From Sanguibacter gelidistatuariae (GTDB lineage Bacteria > Actinomycetota > Actinomycetes > Actinomycetales > Cellulomonadaceae): a stretch of 64,000 nt of DNA. The stretch spans positions 124,001-188,000 of the forward strand of contig NZ_FMYH01000005.1 of assembly GCF_900096585.1 (NCBI RefSeq), in the 5' to 3' direction. Below, piece after piece: positions 7,639 through 15,870 of the stretch (within the stretch, counting starts at the first letter, position 1; the number at the start of each line of letters is the position of its first letter). The notes beneath the pieces are model-generated. The model saw only the letters and a program-made list of their open reading frames with translations. It made no database searches and was not told where the DNA came from. A program made the position numbers and the translations under genes.

Positions 7639-10169
7639 GAGTCTTCGCGGACCATGAGCGCAACCGGGAGCGCATCGAGCAGCTCGGCGACCGGCTGCTC
7701 CCCGCCGGCCACTGCACGCCCGGTGAGCACGTCCAGCCAGCGCCCCTCGGGCAGCACGAGCGTGTGCTCGCCCCACCCGCCCAGTCGCTGCAGCCGGACC
7801 GCCCCGCGGGTCGCGACGGTGACCGCCGTGGCCTCGCCACGCTCGGTCCGGGCGAAGGCGAGCGCGGCGCCCGACGACGCGGCCAGCGGACGATACCCGG
7901 CCTCGGGCCCCAGGAACGCGCCCGGATCGCCGCGCCGGACCCGGAGCGCCCGCGACGTCACCCACAGCTTCTCGTCGGCGAGGTCACGCGGCCGGGCGCC
8001 GTCGTCGAGCCGGTCCAGGCGCCTGCCCAGCGCCCCGGCGTCGATGCTCTGCCGGTTGTCCGGGTCGACCAGGGTCGGTGCGAAGGTCTCGCTGCCCTGG
8101 TACACGTCGGCCACCCCTGGCATGGTCAGCCGCACGAGCTTGGTGCCCAGGACCGCCGCGCGCACGGCCGGCGCGGTGCGCCGGGCCCACGCCTCGTACA
8201 GGGCCAGGCTCTGCGGGTCCTTGAGAACCCAGCCGGCGAGGGCGAGCACGGCCTCCTCGTAGGAGTCGTCCGGGTGCGTCCAGGACGTGCGGGTCTTGGC
8301 CTCGCGGGTCGCCTTGCGCAGGTACTGCTCGAGGCGGTCGAAGTTGATCGGTGAACCCACCCCGTCCGGACCACCGGCCGGCGACCAGGTGCCCGCGATC
8401 GTCTGCCACAGCAGGTTCTCGGTGCGCCCGTCCACGAGCGCGCTGCGGGAGCGGGCCGACCGAGCGCGTAGCTCCCCGACCAGCTCGGCCCACTCCTCGG
8501 CCATCTCGGAGAGCACACCGAGGGCCGCGCGGGTGTCCTCGCTGCGCTTGGTGTCGTGGGTGGACCCGGTGGTCAGGGCCGCGGGAGAGTGCGCGACGAG
8601 GTGGGCGGCGAAGGCGTGGAAGTCGTCCTGGGAGAGCGCGAACCGGCTCGGCTCGCCGCCTACCTCGCACAGGGATGTCAGGTGAGTCCAGCGGTAGAAG
8701 GCGGTGTCCTCGACGCCCTTGGCCATGACCGCCCCGCAGACCTGCTGGAACCGGACGACGAGCTCGTCGCGGCGGGCCTCGCGTCGGCGCCCGGCGCTGC
8801 CGACCTCCCGGCCCAGCAGCAGCTCCACGAGCACGTCGAGGGTCTGGGCGCGCTCGGTGTCCAGGTGCGTGCGGGCGGCCGCGGCCGCGGTGCCCATCGC
8901 CAGCAGGGCCTCGCGGGAGGTCACCTCCCCGGGGACCACGTACGCCCGGTACCGGTCGAAGCACACGAGCAGCACGGTCAGGCACTCGTGCAAGGCCCGC
9001 CAGGTGTGGTCGCGCAGGCGCAGGTCCTCGCGGCAGATCTCCGCCGCGAGGTCGGTCAGGCGGTGCACCTCGGCGTAGAGCGGACCGGAGATCACCTCGC
9101 GTTTGGACACGTCGATCAGCGCGGGCAGGCTGTCGCCCTCGTCGCCGGTCACGCGGTGCATGAGGCTCGCCAGCCGGGCCTCCCCGGCCGGCTCCATGAA
9201 CGTGGACTGCACCCGCCACAGCCCCTCGTACCCCGTGGTGCCCATCGTCACCCAGTCCCGGGGCACCTCTTCCTCACCGGCGAGGATCTTCTCGACGACG
9301 ACCCATGCCCCGCCCGAGCGCTCGCTCAGCCGGGCCAGATACCCGGCCGGGTCTGCCAGGCCGTCCGGGTGGTCGATCCGCAGGCCGTCGATCACCCCGG
9401 CCTCGAGCAGCTCGAGGATGAGGGCATGGGTCTGGTCGAAGACAACGGGGTCCTCGACCCGGACCGCCACGAGCGTGCCGACGTCGAAGAACCGACGGTA
9501 GTTGAGCTCCTCGTCACCGACCCGCCAGTGCGCGAGGCGGTAGTGCTGGCGATCGACGAGCTCGATGAGCGGCAGCGACTCGGTGCCCTCCCGGAGGGGG
9601 AACACATGCTCGTGATAGCGCAGCACCTGGGTCTCGCCGACGCCGGGCACGTCGATAATGTCCAGGGTCAGCTCGCCCACGGCGAGCACGTCGCCGATCC
9701 GGGCGCCGAGGACCGGCATGAGGATCGCCCCATCCCCGGTCGCGAAGTCGATGTCGAACCACGAGGCGTAGGGGGACTCGGGGCCGAGGGTCAGGACCGA
9801 CCACAGGGCCGCGTTGTGCCAGGCGGGCGTGGGCAAGGCCATGTGGTTCGGGACGATGTCCAGGACGAGGCCCAGCCCGCTCGCCCGGGCGCTCGCGGCC
9901 AGGCGGTCCAGCCCGGCTCGCCCGCCTAAGACCTCGCTCACCGTCGAGTGGTCGACGACGTCGTAGCCGTGGGTGGACCCCGGGGCCGCGGTGAGCACGG
10001 GGGACAGGTACAGGTGCGTCGCGCCGAGCGTGACGTAGTAGTCCAGCCTGGCGCGGACGTCGTCGAACGTCAGGTCCGCGCCGAGCTGGAGCCGATAGGT
10101 GGACAGCGGAGTGGGCCGTCCGGGCGCGGGGAAGCGGCGGTCGCCCGCCCGTTCGGACTCGTGCTCCAT
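7635..10169 (-). CDS. treY: Maltooligosyl trehalose synthase
   Basis: An 844-residue GH13 intramolecular transglucosylase that turns the reducing-end alpha-1,4 bond of a maltodextrin into the alpha-1,1 bond of trehalose. The N-terminus has STYRLQLGADLTFDDV, typical of TreY. Catalytic regions: GLRIDHPDGLADP (nucleophile Asp), WVVVEKILAGEE (Glu) and GSTHDTKRSEDTRAAL (Asp). Start ATG 10169 has AAAGGAG about 7 nt upstream. It lies 12 nt after glgX and overlaps treZ by 4 nt, so the three are co-transcribed and partly co-translated. Confidence 0.95.
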   Translation of the reverse strand: MEHESERAGDRRFPAPGRPTPLSTYRLQLGADLTFDDVRARLDYYVTLGATHLYLSPVLTAAPGSTHGYDVVDHSTVSEVLGGRAGLDRLAASARASGLGLVLDIVPNHMALPTPAWHNAALWSVLTLGPESPYASWFDIDFATGDGAILMPVLGARIGDVLAVGELTLDIIDVPGVGETQVLRYHEHVFPLREGTESLPLIELVDRQHYRLAHWRVGDEELNYRRFFDVGTLVAVRVEDPVVFDQTHALILELLEAGVIDGLRIDHPDGLADPAGYLARLSERSGGAWVVVEKILAGEEEVPRDWVTMGTTGYEGLWRVQSTFMEPAGEARLASLMHRVTGDEGDSLPALIDVSKREVISGPLYAEVHRLTDLAAEICREDLRLRDHTWRALHECLTVLLVCFDRYRAYVVPGEVTSREALLAMGTAAAAARTHLDTERAQTLDVLVELLLGREVGSAGRRREARRDELVVRFQQVCGAVMAKGVEDTAFYRWTHLTSLCEVGGEPSRFALSQDDFHAFAAHLVAHSPAALTTGSTHDTKRSEDTRAALGVLSEMAEEWAELVGELRARSARSRSALVDGRTENLLWQTIAGTWSPAGGPDGVGSPINFDRLEQYLRKATREAKTRTSWTHPDDSYEEAVLALAGWVLKDPQSLALYEAWARRTAPAVRAAVLGTKLVRLTMPGVADVYQGSETFAPTLVDPDNRQSIDAGALGRRLDRLDDGARPRDLADEKLWVTSRALRVRRGDPGAFLGPEAGYRPLAASSGAALAFARTERGEATAVTVATRGAVRLQRLGGWGEHTLVLPEGRWLDVLTGRAVAGGEQPVAELLDALPVALMVREDS

Positions 10170-10181
10170 GTCGCTCCTTTT

Positions 10182-12347
10182 CTAGCTCTCCAGCGGTGCC
10201 CGGGTGAGCAGCACCATGCTCCTCGCCTCGACCATCCGCGTCGCGCCGGCCATGATCGTCTGCGAGGCGACCGTGGGCAGCTCGACCCGGCTCGTGGCCG
10301 GCACCACGGGCGCGACGTCCTCGGGTGGGTGCGCGGTGTCGAAGACGACGGCCCACTCTGCCCCGAATGCCGTGCCTGGCACCGTGAAGTCGAGCTGGTC
10401 GTCGTGGGCGTTGAAGAACAGCAGGAAGCTGTCGTCGACGATGCGCTCGCCGCGTTGGTCCGGCTCGTCGATCGCCTCGCCGTTGAGGAACATCGCGACC
10501 GAGCGTGCGTAGCCCTCCTCCCACTCCTCGTCGCGCATGTGCTCCCCGTCCACATTGAGCCAGGCGATGTCCCCGAGCTCGTCGTCGGACCAGTCGTGGT
10601 CACCGGCGAAGAAGCGCCGACGCCGCAGCACCGGGTGGCGCAGGCGCAGCTGGACGAGCTGCTGGGTGAACCGCAGCAGGTCCTCGTCGGCTTGGTCGAG
10701 GTCCCAGTCCATCCAGGCCAGCTCGTTGTCCTGGCAGTAGACGTTGTTGTTGCCCTGCTGGGTCCGTCCGATCTCGTCGCCGTGGGCGATCATCGGCACG
10801 CCCTGGGACAGCAGGAGCGTCGCGAGGTAGTTGCGCTGGGCCTGGCGGCGCAGCCGGGTGATGACCGGGTCGTCCGTGGGACCCTCCACGCCGCAGTTCC
10901 ACGACCGGTTGTCGCTCTCGCCGTCGTTGTTGCCCTCGCCGTTGGCCTCGTTGTGCTTGTCGTTGTAGGAGACGAGGTCGGCGAGGGTGAAACCGTCGTG
11001 GGCGATGACAAAGTTGATCGAGGAGATCGGCTTGCGCCCGGTGTGCTCGTAGAGGTCCGAGGATCCGGTGATCCGGCTCGCGAACTCCGCGAGAGTCGAG
11101 GGCACGCCCCGCCAGAAGTCGCGGACTGTGTCGCGGTACTTCCCGTTCCACTCGCTCCACAGGGACGGGAACCCTCCCACCTGGTAGCCGCCGTCGCCCA
11201 GGTCCCACGGCTCGGCGATGAGCTTGACCTGGCTGACGACCGGGTCCTGGTGGACGAGGTCGAAGAAGGCGGAGAGCCGGTCCACCTCGTGGAACTGGCG
11301 GGCCAGGGTCGAGGCGAGGTCGAAGCGGAAGCCGTCGACGTGCATCTCGGTCACCCAGTACCGCAGCGAGTCCATGATGAGCTGGAGCACGTGTGGGTGG
11401 CGCATGAGCAGGGAGTTGCCGGTGCCGGTCGTGTCGAAGTAGTGCTCGGGGGCGTCGTCGACCAGGCGGTAGTAGGCGGCGTTGTCGATGCCCCGGAAGC
11501 TCAGCGTCGGGCCGAGGTGGTTGCCCTCGGCGGTGTGGTTGTAGACGACGTCCAGGATGACCTCGATGTCGGCGTCGTGCAAGGCCTTGACGAGCGCCTT
11601 GAACTCCTGAACCTGCTGGCCGTCGCTCCCGGAGGAGGAGTAGCGGTTGTGCGGGGCGAAGAAGCCGATCGTGTTGTAGCCCCAGTAGTTGCTCAGACCC
11701 TTGGCCACGAGGGTCGAGTCGTTGACGAACTGGTGCACCGGCATGAGCTCGACGGCCGTGACGCCGAGCTCGGTCAGGTGCGCGATCACGGCCGGGTGGG
11801 CCATGCCCGCGTACGTCCCGCGCAGCTCCTCCGGGATTCCGGGGTGCAGCTTGGTCATCCCCCGCACGTGCGCCTCGTAGATCACGCTCTCGTGATACTC
11901 GTGGTTCGGCGGCCGGTCATGGCCCCAGTCGAAGAACGGGTTGATCACGACGGACTTCATGGTGTGCGCCGCGGAGTCGTCGTCGTTGCGGACGTCGGGG
12001 GAGCCAAAGGTGTAGGAGAACAGGCTCTGGTCCCCGTCGACGTCCCCGGAGATCGCCTTGGCATAGGGGTCGAGCAGCAGCTTGGCGGGGTTGCAGCGCT
12101 GCCCCAGGGCGGGGTCATAGGGCCCGTGCACCCGGAATCCGTAGAGCTGGCCCGGCTGCACAGACGGGAGGTAGGCGTGCCAGACGAAGGAGTCCACCTC
12201 GGTCAGCTCGACCCGGGTCTCCACGCCATCGGCGTCGAAGAGGCACAGCTCGATGCGCTCGGCCACCTCGGAGAAGATGGCGAAGTTCGTGCCGCTCCCA
12301 GAGAAGGTCGCACCCAGCGGATAAGGATGTCCAGGCCACGTCTGCAT
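10182..12347 (-). CDS. glgX: Glycogen debranching enzyme GlgX/TreX
   Basis: A 721-residue GH13 isoamylase-type debranching enzyme that cleaves alpha-1,6 branches of glycogen or limit dextrins, feeding linear chains to TreY. It opens with MQTWPGHPYPLGATF (CBM48). Catalytic regions: VDGFRFDLAST (Asp), KLIAEPWDLGDGGYQVG (Glu) and NFVIAHDGFTLADLVSYNDKHN (Asp). The start ATG at 12347 begins the conserved block; in-frame sequence upstream is non-coding intergenic DNA. First gene of the trehalose operon, divergent from a SulP transporter. Osmotic or carbon control is likely but no regulator gene is adjacent. Confidence 0.95.
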   Translation of the reverse strand: MQTWPGHPYPLGATFSGSGTNFAIFSEVAERIELCLFDADGVETRVELTEVDSFVWHAYLPSVQPGQLYGFRVHGPYDPALGQRCNPAKLLLDPYAKAISGDVDGDQSLFSYTFGSPDVRNDDDSAAHTMKSVVINPFFDWGHDRPPNHEYHESVIYEAHVRGMTKLHPGIPEELRGTYAGMAHPAVIAHLTELGVTAVELMPVHQFVNDSTLVAKGLSNYWGYNTIGFFAPHNRYSSSGSDGQQVQEFKALVKALHDADIEVILDVVYNHTAEGNHLGPTLSFRGIDNAAYYRLVDDAPEHYFDTTGTGNSLLMRHPHVLQLIMDSLRYWVTEMHVDGFRFDLASTLARQFHEVDRLSAFFDLVHQDPVVSQVKLIAEPWDLGDGGYQVGGFPSLWSEWNGKYRDTVRDFWRGVPSTLAEFASRITGSSDLYEHTGRKPISSINFVIAHDGFTLADLVSYNDKHNEANGEGNNDGESDNRSWNCGVEGPTDDPVITRLRRQAQRNYLATLLLSQGVPMIAHGDEIGRTQQGNNNVYCQDNELAWMDWDLDQADEDLLRFTQQLVQLRLRHPVLRRRRFFAGDHDWSDDELGDIAWLNVDGEHMRDEEWEEGYARSVAMFLNGEAIDEPDQRGERIVDDSFLLFFNAHDDQLDFTVPGTAFGAEWAVVFDTAHPPEDVAPVVPATSRVELPTVASQTIMAGATRMVEARSMVLLTRAPLES

Positions 12348-12480
12348 GAAGACAGACTGCACCACGAACGTGTCGGAGTCTCGTGTTGTGCGTGACGACT
12401 TTCCCCATCCCGGGTCAAAACGCCGAGATCTCGGGGGAAAGTCATGGGATCGACACGAGCCCCCGGTATCCTGGTCCCTC
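12348..12480. promoter_or_regulatory. Divergent glgX/sulP intergenic region with nested palindromes
   Basis: It holds a perfect 10-bp inverted repeat, GACTTTCCCC (12397-12406) and GGGGAAAGTC (12434-12443), with a perfect 12-bp palindrome CCGAGATCTCGG (12423-12434) inside. A TATCCT box (12467-12472) lies 8 nt before the sulP GTG. The palindromes are candidate operators or bidirectional control elements; the regulator is unknown. Confidence 0.45.
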
Positions 12481-13965
12481 GTGACCCCCACCCCACCCCC
12501 GACCTCCGTGCGCGCCGCCCTGCGCAGCCCCCGCGCGCTGCGCACCGAGGTCCTCGGCGGTCTTGTGGTCGCCCTCGCTCTCATCCCCGAGGCGCTCGCC
12601 TTCTCCGTCATCGCCGGCGTGGACCCGCGCGTGGGGATCTTCGCGGCCTTCACCATGGCGGTGTCGATCGCCTTCCTGGGCGGCCGGCCGGCCATGATCT
12701 CGGCCGCGACCGGTGCCGTGGCCCTCGTCATCGCCCCGCTCATGGCCTCCCACGGTCTTGACTACCTCGTGGCCTGCGTCATCCTCGCCGGGCTGATCCA
12801 GGTGGCGCTCGCGGTCTGCGGCGTGGCCAGACTGCTGCGGTTCATCCCGCGCTCGGTCATGGTCGGATTTGTCAACGGTCTCTCGATCCTCGTCCTGCTC
12901 GCCCAGCTGCCCGAGCTCACCCACGTGCCGTGGGCGGTCTACCCCCTGGTAGCGGCAGGTGTGGCGATCATCGTGATGCTGCCCCGGCTCACAACGCTCG
13001 TGCCCGGTCCGCTCGTGGCCATCGTCCTGGTGACCGCGGCCGTCGTCGCCTCTGGGATCACGGTGCCCACGGTGGGCGACAAGGGCGCCCTGCCCGACTC
13101 CCTGCCCACGCTCTTCCTGCCCGACGTCCCGCTCACCCTCGACACCCTGCGGGTCATCGCGCCCTACGCGCTGGCGATGGCCGTCGTCGGGCTGCTGGAG
13201 TCCCTGCTCACCGCGAAGCTGGTCGACGACGTCACGGACACCGGGTCGAACAAGACCCGTGAGGCATGGGGCCAGGGCGCCGCGAACATCATCACCGGGT
13301 TCTTCGGCGGCATGGGTGGCTGCGCGATGATCGGCCAGACGATGGTCAACGTGAAGATTGCCGGCGCGCGCACCCGCCTGTCGACCTTCCTCGCGGGGGT
13401 GTTCCTGCTTGTGCTCGTCGTCGGGCTCGGTGACCTGGTCGGGCTCATCCCGATGGCCGCGCTCGTCGCCGTCATGATGATGGTGTGCGTGGCGACCTTC
13501 GACTGGCACTCGATCCGGCCCTCCACGCTGCGCCGGATGCCCAAGAGCGAGACGACCGTCATGGCCGTCACGGTCGCCCTCGTGGTCGTCACGCACAACC
13601 TCGCGATCGGCGTGGTGGCCGGGGTGCTCACGGCGGCGGTGCTCTTCGCCCGCCGCGTCGCGCATGTCGTGGAGGTGAGTCGCACCCTGTCCGACGACGG
13701 CGCGTCGGTGCGCTACGAGGTCGTGGGGGAGCTGTTCTTCGCCTCGAGCAACGACCTGTTCAGCCAGTTCGACTACGCCCACGACCCCACGACCGTGGTC
13801 ATCGACCTGGCCGCGGCGCATGTGTGGGACGCCTCGAGCGTGGCGGCCCTGGACTCGATCGAGACGAAGTACACCCGCCACGGGTGCACCACGTCGATCG
13901 TGGGATTCAACCCCGAGAGCGCACGGATCCACTCGCGCCTGGCCGGTCACCTCGGGGCGGGCTGA
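12481..13965 (+). CDS. SulP family anion transporter with STAS domain
   Basis: A 494-residue SulP permease. It opens with the conserved first transmembrane segment (LGGLVVALALIPEALAFSVIAGVDP), runs through about 11-12 hydrophobic segments, and ends with a STAS domain from about residue 400 (VVGELFFASSNDLFSQF, VVIDLAAAHVWDASSVAALD). Some SulP proteins carry sulfate, others bicarbonate or dicarboxylates, so the substrate is not assigned; no carbonic anhydrase or cys gene is adjacent. Start GTG 12481 is chosen because the -10-like TATCCT lies 8 nt upstream; an ATG at 12346 in the same frame is upstream of that box. Confidence 0.9.
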   Translation: MTPTPPPTSVRAALRSPRALRTEVLGGLVVALALIPEALAFSVIAGVDPRVGIFAAFTMAVSIAFLGGRPAMISAATGAVALVIAPLMASHGLDYLVACVILAGLIQVALAVCGVARLLRFIPRSVMVGFVNGLSILVLLAQLPELTHVPWAVYPLVAAGVAIIVMLPRLTTLVPGPLVAIVLVTAAVVASGITVPTVGDKGALPDSLPTLFLPDVPLTLDTLRVIAPYALAMAVVGLLESLLTAKLVDDVTDTGSNKTREAWGQGAANIITGFFGGMGGCAMIGQTMVNVKIAGARTRLSTFLAGVFLLVLVVGLGDLVGLIPMAALVAVMMMVCVATFDWHSIRPSTLRRMPKSETTVMAVTVALVVVTHNLAIGVVAGVLTAAVLFARRVAHVVEVSRTLSDDGASVRYEVVGELFFASSNDLFSQFDYAHDPTTVVIDLAAAHVWDASSVAALDSIETKYTRHGCTTSIVGFNPESARIHSRLAGHLGAG

Positions 13966-14033
13966 CCGGGCTCGTCTCGCGCGGGCTGCGCTCGCCCTCT
14001 GGCGCAAGCGCCGAGAGTTTGGTGTCATGGGGC

Positions 14034-14264
14034 ATGACGTCCAACACGCCGCAGCCCGATGCATCGACCCGTCGCCGTGGTGCGACCCCGGTCCCGACCG
14101 TGCCCGACGCGCGCTATCACGACGCCGACCAGCCTGGGATGGGTGACGTCCTCTCGGGCGGCGACGCGAGCCGCGCCCCGAAGTCCTTGCGTGAGCCCGA
14201 GCGTCGACCCAAGGGCGACGCGATCCTCGCCGGGCACGACTGGGACGCACCGGAGGAGATCTAG
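14034..14264 (+). CDS. Small acidic hypothetical protein
   Basis: A 76-residue Pro/Asp-rich hydrophilic peptide (MTSNTPQPDAS at the start, GHDWDAPEEI at the end) with no membrane segment and no recognisable domain. Codon third positions are GC-rich as in neighbouring genes, and a stem-loop follows 30 bp downstream, which supports a short independent gene. A GTG four codons upstream (14022) is an alternative start. Function unknown; probably disordered. Confidence 0.5.
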   Translation: MTSNTPQPDASTRRRGATPVPTVPDARYHDADQPGMGDVLSGGDASRAPKSLREPERRPKGDAILAGHDWDAPEEI

Positions 14265-14293
14265 AACCCACCGCGCCCTCTCGATCGATGAAG

Positions 14294-14335
14294 TTGTCTC
14301 CCCGCCCGATCCTTGTGGACCGGGTGGGGAGACAA
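14294..14335 (+). terminator. 15-bp stem-loop upstream of the cupin gene
   Basis: Arms 14294-14308 and 14321-14335 pair over 15 positions with one G-U, around a 12-nt loop. Position fits a terminator for the small gene ending at 14264, but it also lies 35 nt before the cupin start, so an operator or leader attenuator is equally possible. No T-run follows. Confidence 0.5.
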
Positions 14336-14369
14336 TGGAGACATCACATCGACGAAGAAGGTGAGAACC

Positions 14370-14732
14370 ATGCAGACGGTGGAGCACGAGAGTTTCGACG
14401 CCCCCAGCGAGGTTCGGGAGTTCCCGCACGGGCGGGGGGAGATCCTCAGGGTGGGCGACTCTGTGATCTCACGGCTCGTCCTGCAGCCGGGCTGGCGCTG
14501 GTCCCAGGACATCAAACCGATCGCCGGCACGGATAGCTGTCAGGCGCCGCACTTCCAGTACCACGTGTCCGGGACGATCGCGATCAAGATGGACTCCGGG
14601 GCCGAGTTCGTCGCAGGTCCGGGTGATGTGACGAGCCTGCCCGAGGGGCATGACGCCTGGGTGGTCGGAGACGAGCCGGTCGTCGTCGTGGACTGGTACG
14701 GCGCGGCGAACTGGGCAGCGGCTACCGCCTAG
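14370..14732 (+). CDS. Cupin-domain protein
   Basis: A 120-residue single-domain cupin: LVLQPGWRWSQDIKPIAGTDSCQAPHFQYHVSG covers the first cupin motif and GAEFVAGPGDVTSLPEGHDAWVVGDEP the second. Metal ligands are incomplete compared with the classic HxH motif, so a non-enzymatic or sensing role is possible. Start ATG 14370 follows a purine-rich GAAGAAGGTGAGAA stretch. Single-gene unit; function not assignable. Confidence 0.75.
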   Translation: MQTVEHESFDAPSEVREFPHGRGEILRVGDSVISRLVLQPGWRWSQDIKPIAGTDSCQAPHFQYHVSGTIAIKMDSGAEFVAGPGDVTSLPEGHDAWVVGDEPVVVVDWYGAANWAAATA

Positions 14733-14759
14733 GTCCACCTACCGCCTGTGCCTTGGGCT

Positions 14760-15207
14760 TCAGGCCTGGTAGCTGTCGGGTGTGTTGACGTGCCAGCCGT
14801 TGTTGTAGGTCATGGCGATGTTCTCGCCGTCGACGCGGTGGTGGTGGTGCCTGCAGAGCAGTGCCCCGTTGGAGGGCGTGGTCTCTCCGCCGTCGGCCCA
14901 GTGGCGGATGGCGTGGTGGATCTCGCAGACGTTCGGTGGCGCGTCACACCCCTCCCAGACGCAGTGCCGGTCGCGGGCGACGATGGCGCGGCGATGTTCC
15001 TTCGTGAACGTGCGTTTCGTGCGGGAGATGTTGAGGATCTGGGAGTCGGGTCCGAAGATGATCCGGGTGATCTCCCCGTCGCAGGCGATGCGTCTCAGGA
15101 CCGCGTCGGGGATGGGGCCGGTGCCGTCCTCCCAGGTCGCGTACCCGGCGCGCAGGCGCGCTTCGAGGGTCTGCGGGGTCCACGTCGGGGTGACCACAGG
15201 ACCCGCG
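14760..15207 (-). pseudogene. C-terminal fragment of a DUF222/HNH endonuclease gene (duplicate of 54.6 kb copy)
   Basis: Reads as the last ~150 residues of a DUF222-HNH protein: GPVVTPTWTPQTLEARL, then the HNH core (RDRHCVWEGCDAPPNVCEIHH, CRHHHHRVDG). DNA matches 54651-55077 almost base for base, same orientation, from the GPVVT codons onward. At 15207 homology stops abruptly and unrelated sequence begins, so the N-terminal ~500 residues and start are missing. The tail ends at SYQA, about 14 residues shorter than the intact copy. A downstream in-frame start could express the HNH part, but nothing suggests it is used. Confidence 0.85.
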
Positions 15208-15330
15208 ATCCATGCCCGACTCCTGGACCTGGTCCTCGGGCGCACCGGGAAGGTGTTCGGGGACTGGCTGACCGGCCGCGGTAAGGCGTTCTGCGCCGGG
15301 GTGAAGGTGGTCACCTTGGACCCGTTCCGC
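15208..15330 (+). pseudogene. Fragment of an ISL3-family transposase
   Basis: On the plus strand this encodes HARLLDLVLGRTGKVFGDWL followed within 20 residues by VKVVTLDPFRG. That matches the RLLDLVEGRS...FxxWL...VVAMDGFxG block around the first catalytic Asp of ISL3-family transposases. About 40 residues remain, with no terminal inverted repeats seen at either edge. It begins exactly where the HNH duplicate ends, so the fragment probably marks an old insertion followed by deletion. Confidence 0.6.
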
Positions 15331-15375
15331 GGCACCGTCTCCCCGCAGGCCCCTGATGGCACCGGGCTGCTGCTA
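15331..15375 (+). pseudogene. Possible scrap of a VOC (glyoxalase) gene
   Basis: Immediately after the transposase piece the plus-strand frame reads TVSPQAPDGTGLLL, nearly the same as VVSPQDPDGTELLL in the intact VOC gene at about 19460-19500. The DNA of the two stretches agrees at about 33 of 38 positions by eye. Very short, so chance similarity is not excluded. Confidence 0.3.
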
Positions 15376-15382
15376 GTTCATC

Positions 15383-15408
15383 CGATATCGCCGCGCTATC
15401 GTGTTGGT
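15383..15408 (+). promoter_or_regulatory. Toxin-antitoxin promoter with palindrome
   Basis: CGATA (15383-15387) and TATCG (15397-15401) form an inverted repeat with a 9-bp spacer. The right arm overlaps a TATCGT -10 box (15397-15402) that lies 6 nt before the ATG, so the transcript is probably leaderless. The HTH domain of the encoded antitoxin is a natural candidate to bind here. Confidence 0.5.
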
Positions 15409-15870
15409 ATGGGTGTGACACACATCAGTGAGACGCTGCGGCGGCGGCGACAAGACGCCGGGCTGTCTCAGCGGGACCTCGCGCTGCGCTCCGGAGTGCC
15501 GCAACCGAACATCGCCGCCTACGAGAGCGGTCGGCGTGCCCCGGCGGCTGCGACCCTCGAGCGCCTCGACGGGGTGCTGAACATTCCGACATTCGAGCGT
15601 CTTCGTGTCGCTAGGGAGTTGATCATCCGCGCGGCAGAGGGCCGGCGGCTCAGTGACGTCCGGGTGTTTGGATCGGTCGCAAGGGGCGACGCCGGTGCTG
15701 GCTCGGACGTCGACCTGCTCGTTCACCCCGGCCCAGAGGCATCGGTATTCGACCTGGCTGGGTTCATGGCTGAGGTTGAGGAGCTGCTCGGGATCCGCGT
15801 CGACGTGGTCTCCGACCGCGGCCACGGCCCCGTGATGGACCGCATCCGTGAGGCGGCCGTGGCGCTGTGA
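15409..15870 (+). CDS. HTH-fused MNT nucleotidyltransferase, antitoxin of an MNT/HEPN pair
   Basis: A 153-residue fusion: an XRE-type helix-turn-helix (about 5-60, LSQRDLALRSGVPQPNIAAYE) followed by a minimal nucleotidyltransferase domain with GSVARGDAGAGSDVDLLV at residues 88-105 (GS..., then the DxD metal ligands D100 and D102). MntA-type antitoxins silence HEPN toxins by AMPylating a tyrosine; here the HTH probably adds autorepression. Start ATG 15409 is supported by the -10 box 6 nt upstream. Its stop overlaps the GTG of the HEPN gene. Intact within an otherwise decayed patch. Confidence 0.88.
   Translation: MGVTHISETLRRRRQDAGLSQRDLALRSGVPQPNIAAYESGRRAPAAATLERLDGVLNIPTFERLRVARELIIRAAEGRRLSDVRVFGSVARGDAGAGSDVDLLVHPGPEASVFDLAGFMAEVEELLGIRVDVVSDRGHGPVMDRIREAAVAL

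Noticed and set aside
9948-12395. Very long open frame on the plus strand across treY/glgX (about 815 codons), and similar long frames at 2019-3629, 5740-7632, 48285-49913 and, on the minus strand, 12442-14271, 37332-38996 and 44770-46770
   Set aside because: They are shadows opposite strong genes in high-GC DNA: composition is dominated by Arg, Gly, Val, His and Asp, no domain is recognisable, and the opposite strand carries a clear family in each case.
12346-12480. N-terminal extension of the SulP protein from ATG 12346
   Set aside because: The extra 45 residues lie in the divergent promoter region, upstream of the -10-like box and across the palindromes, and are hydrophilic and unlike SulP N-termini.
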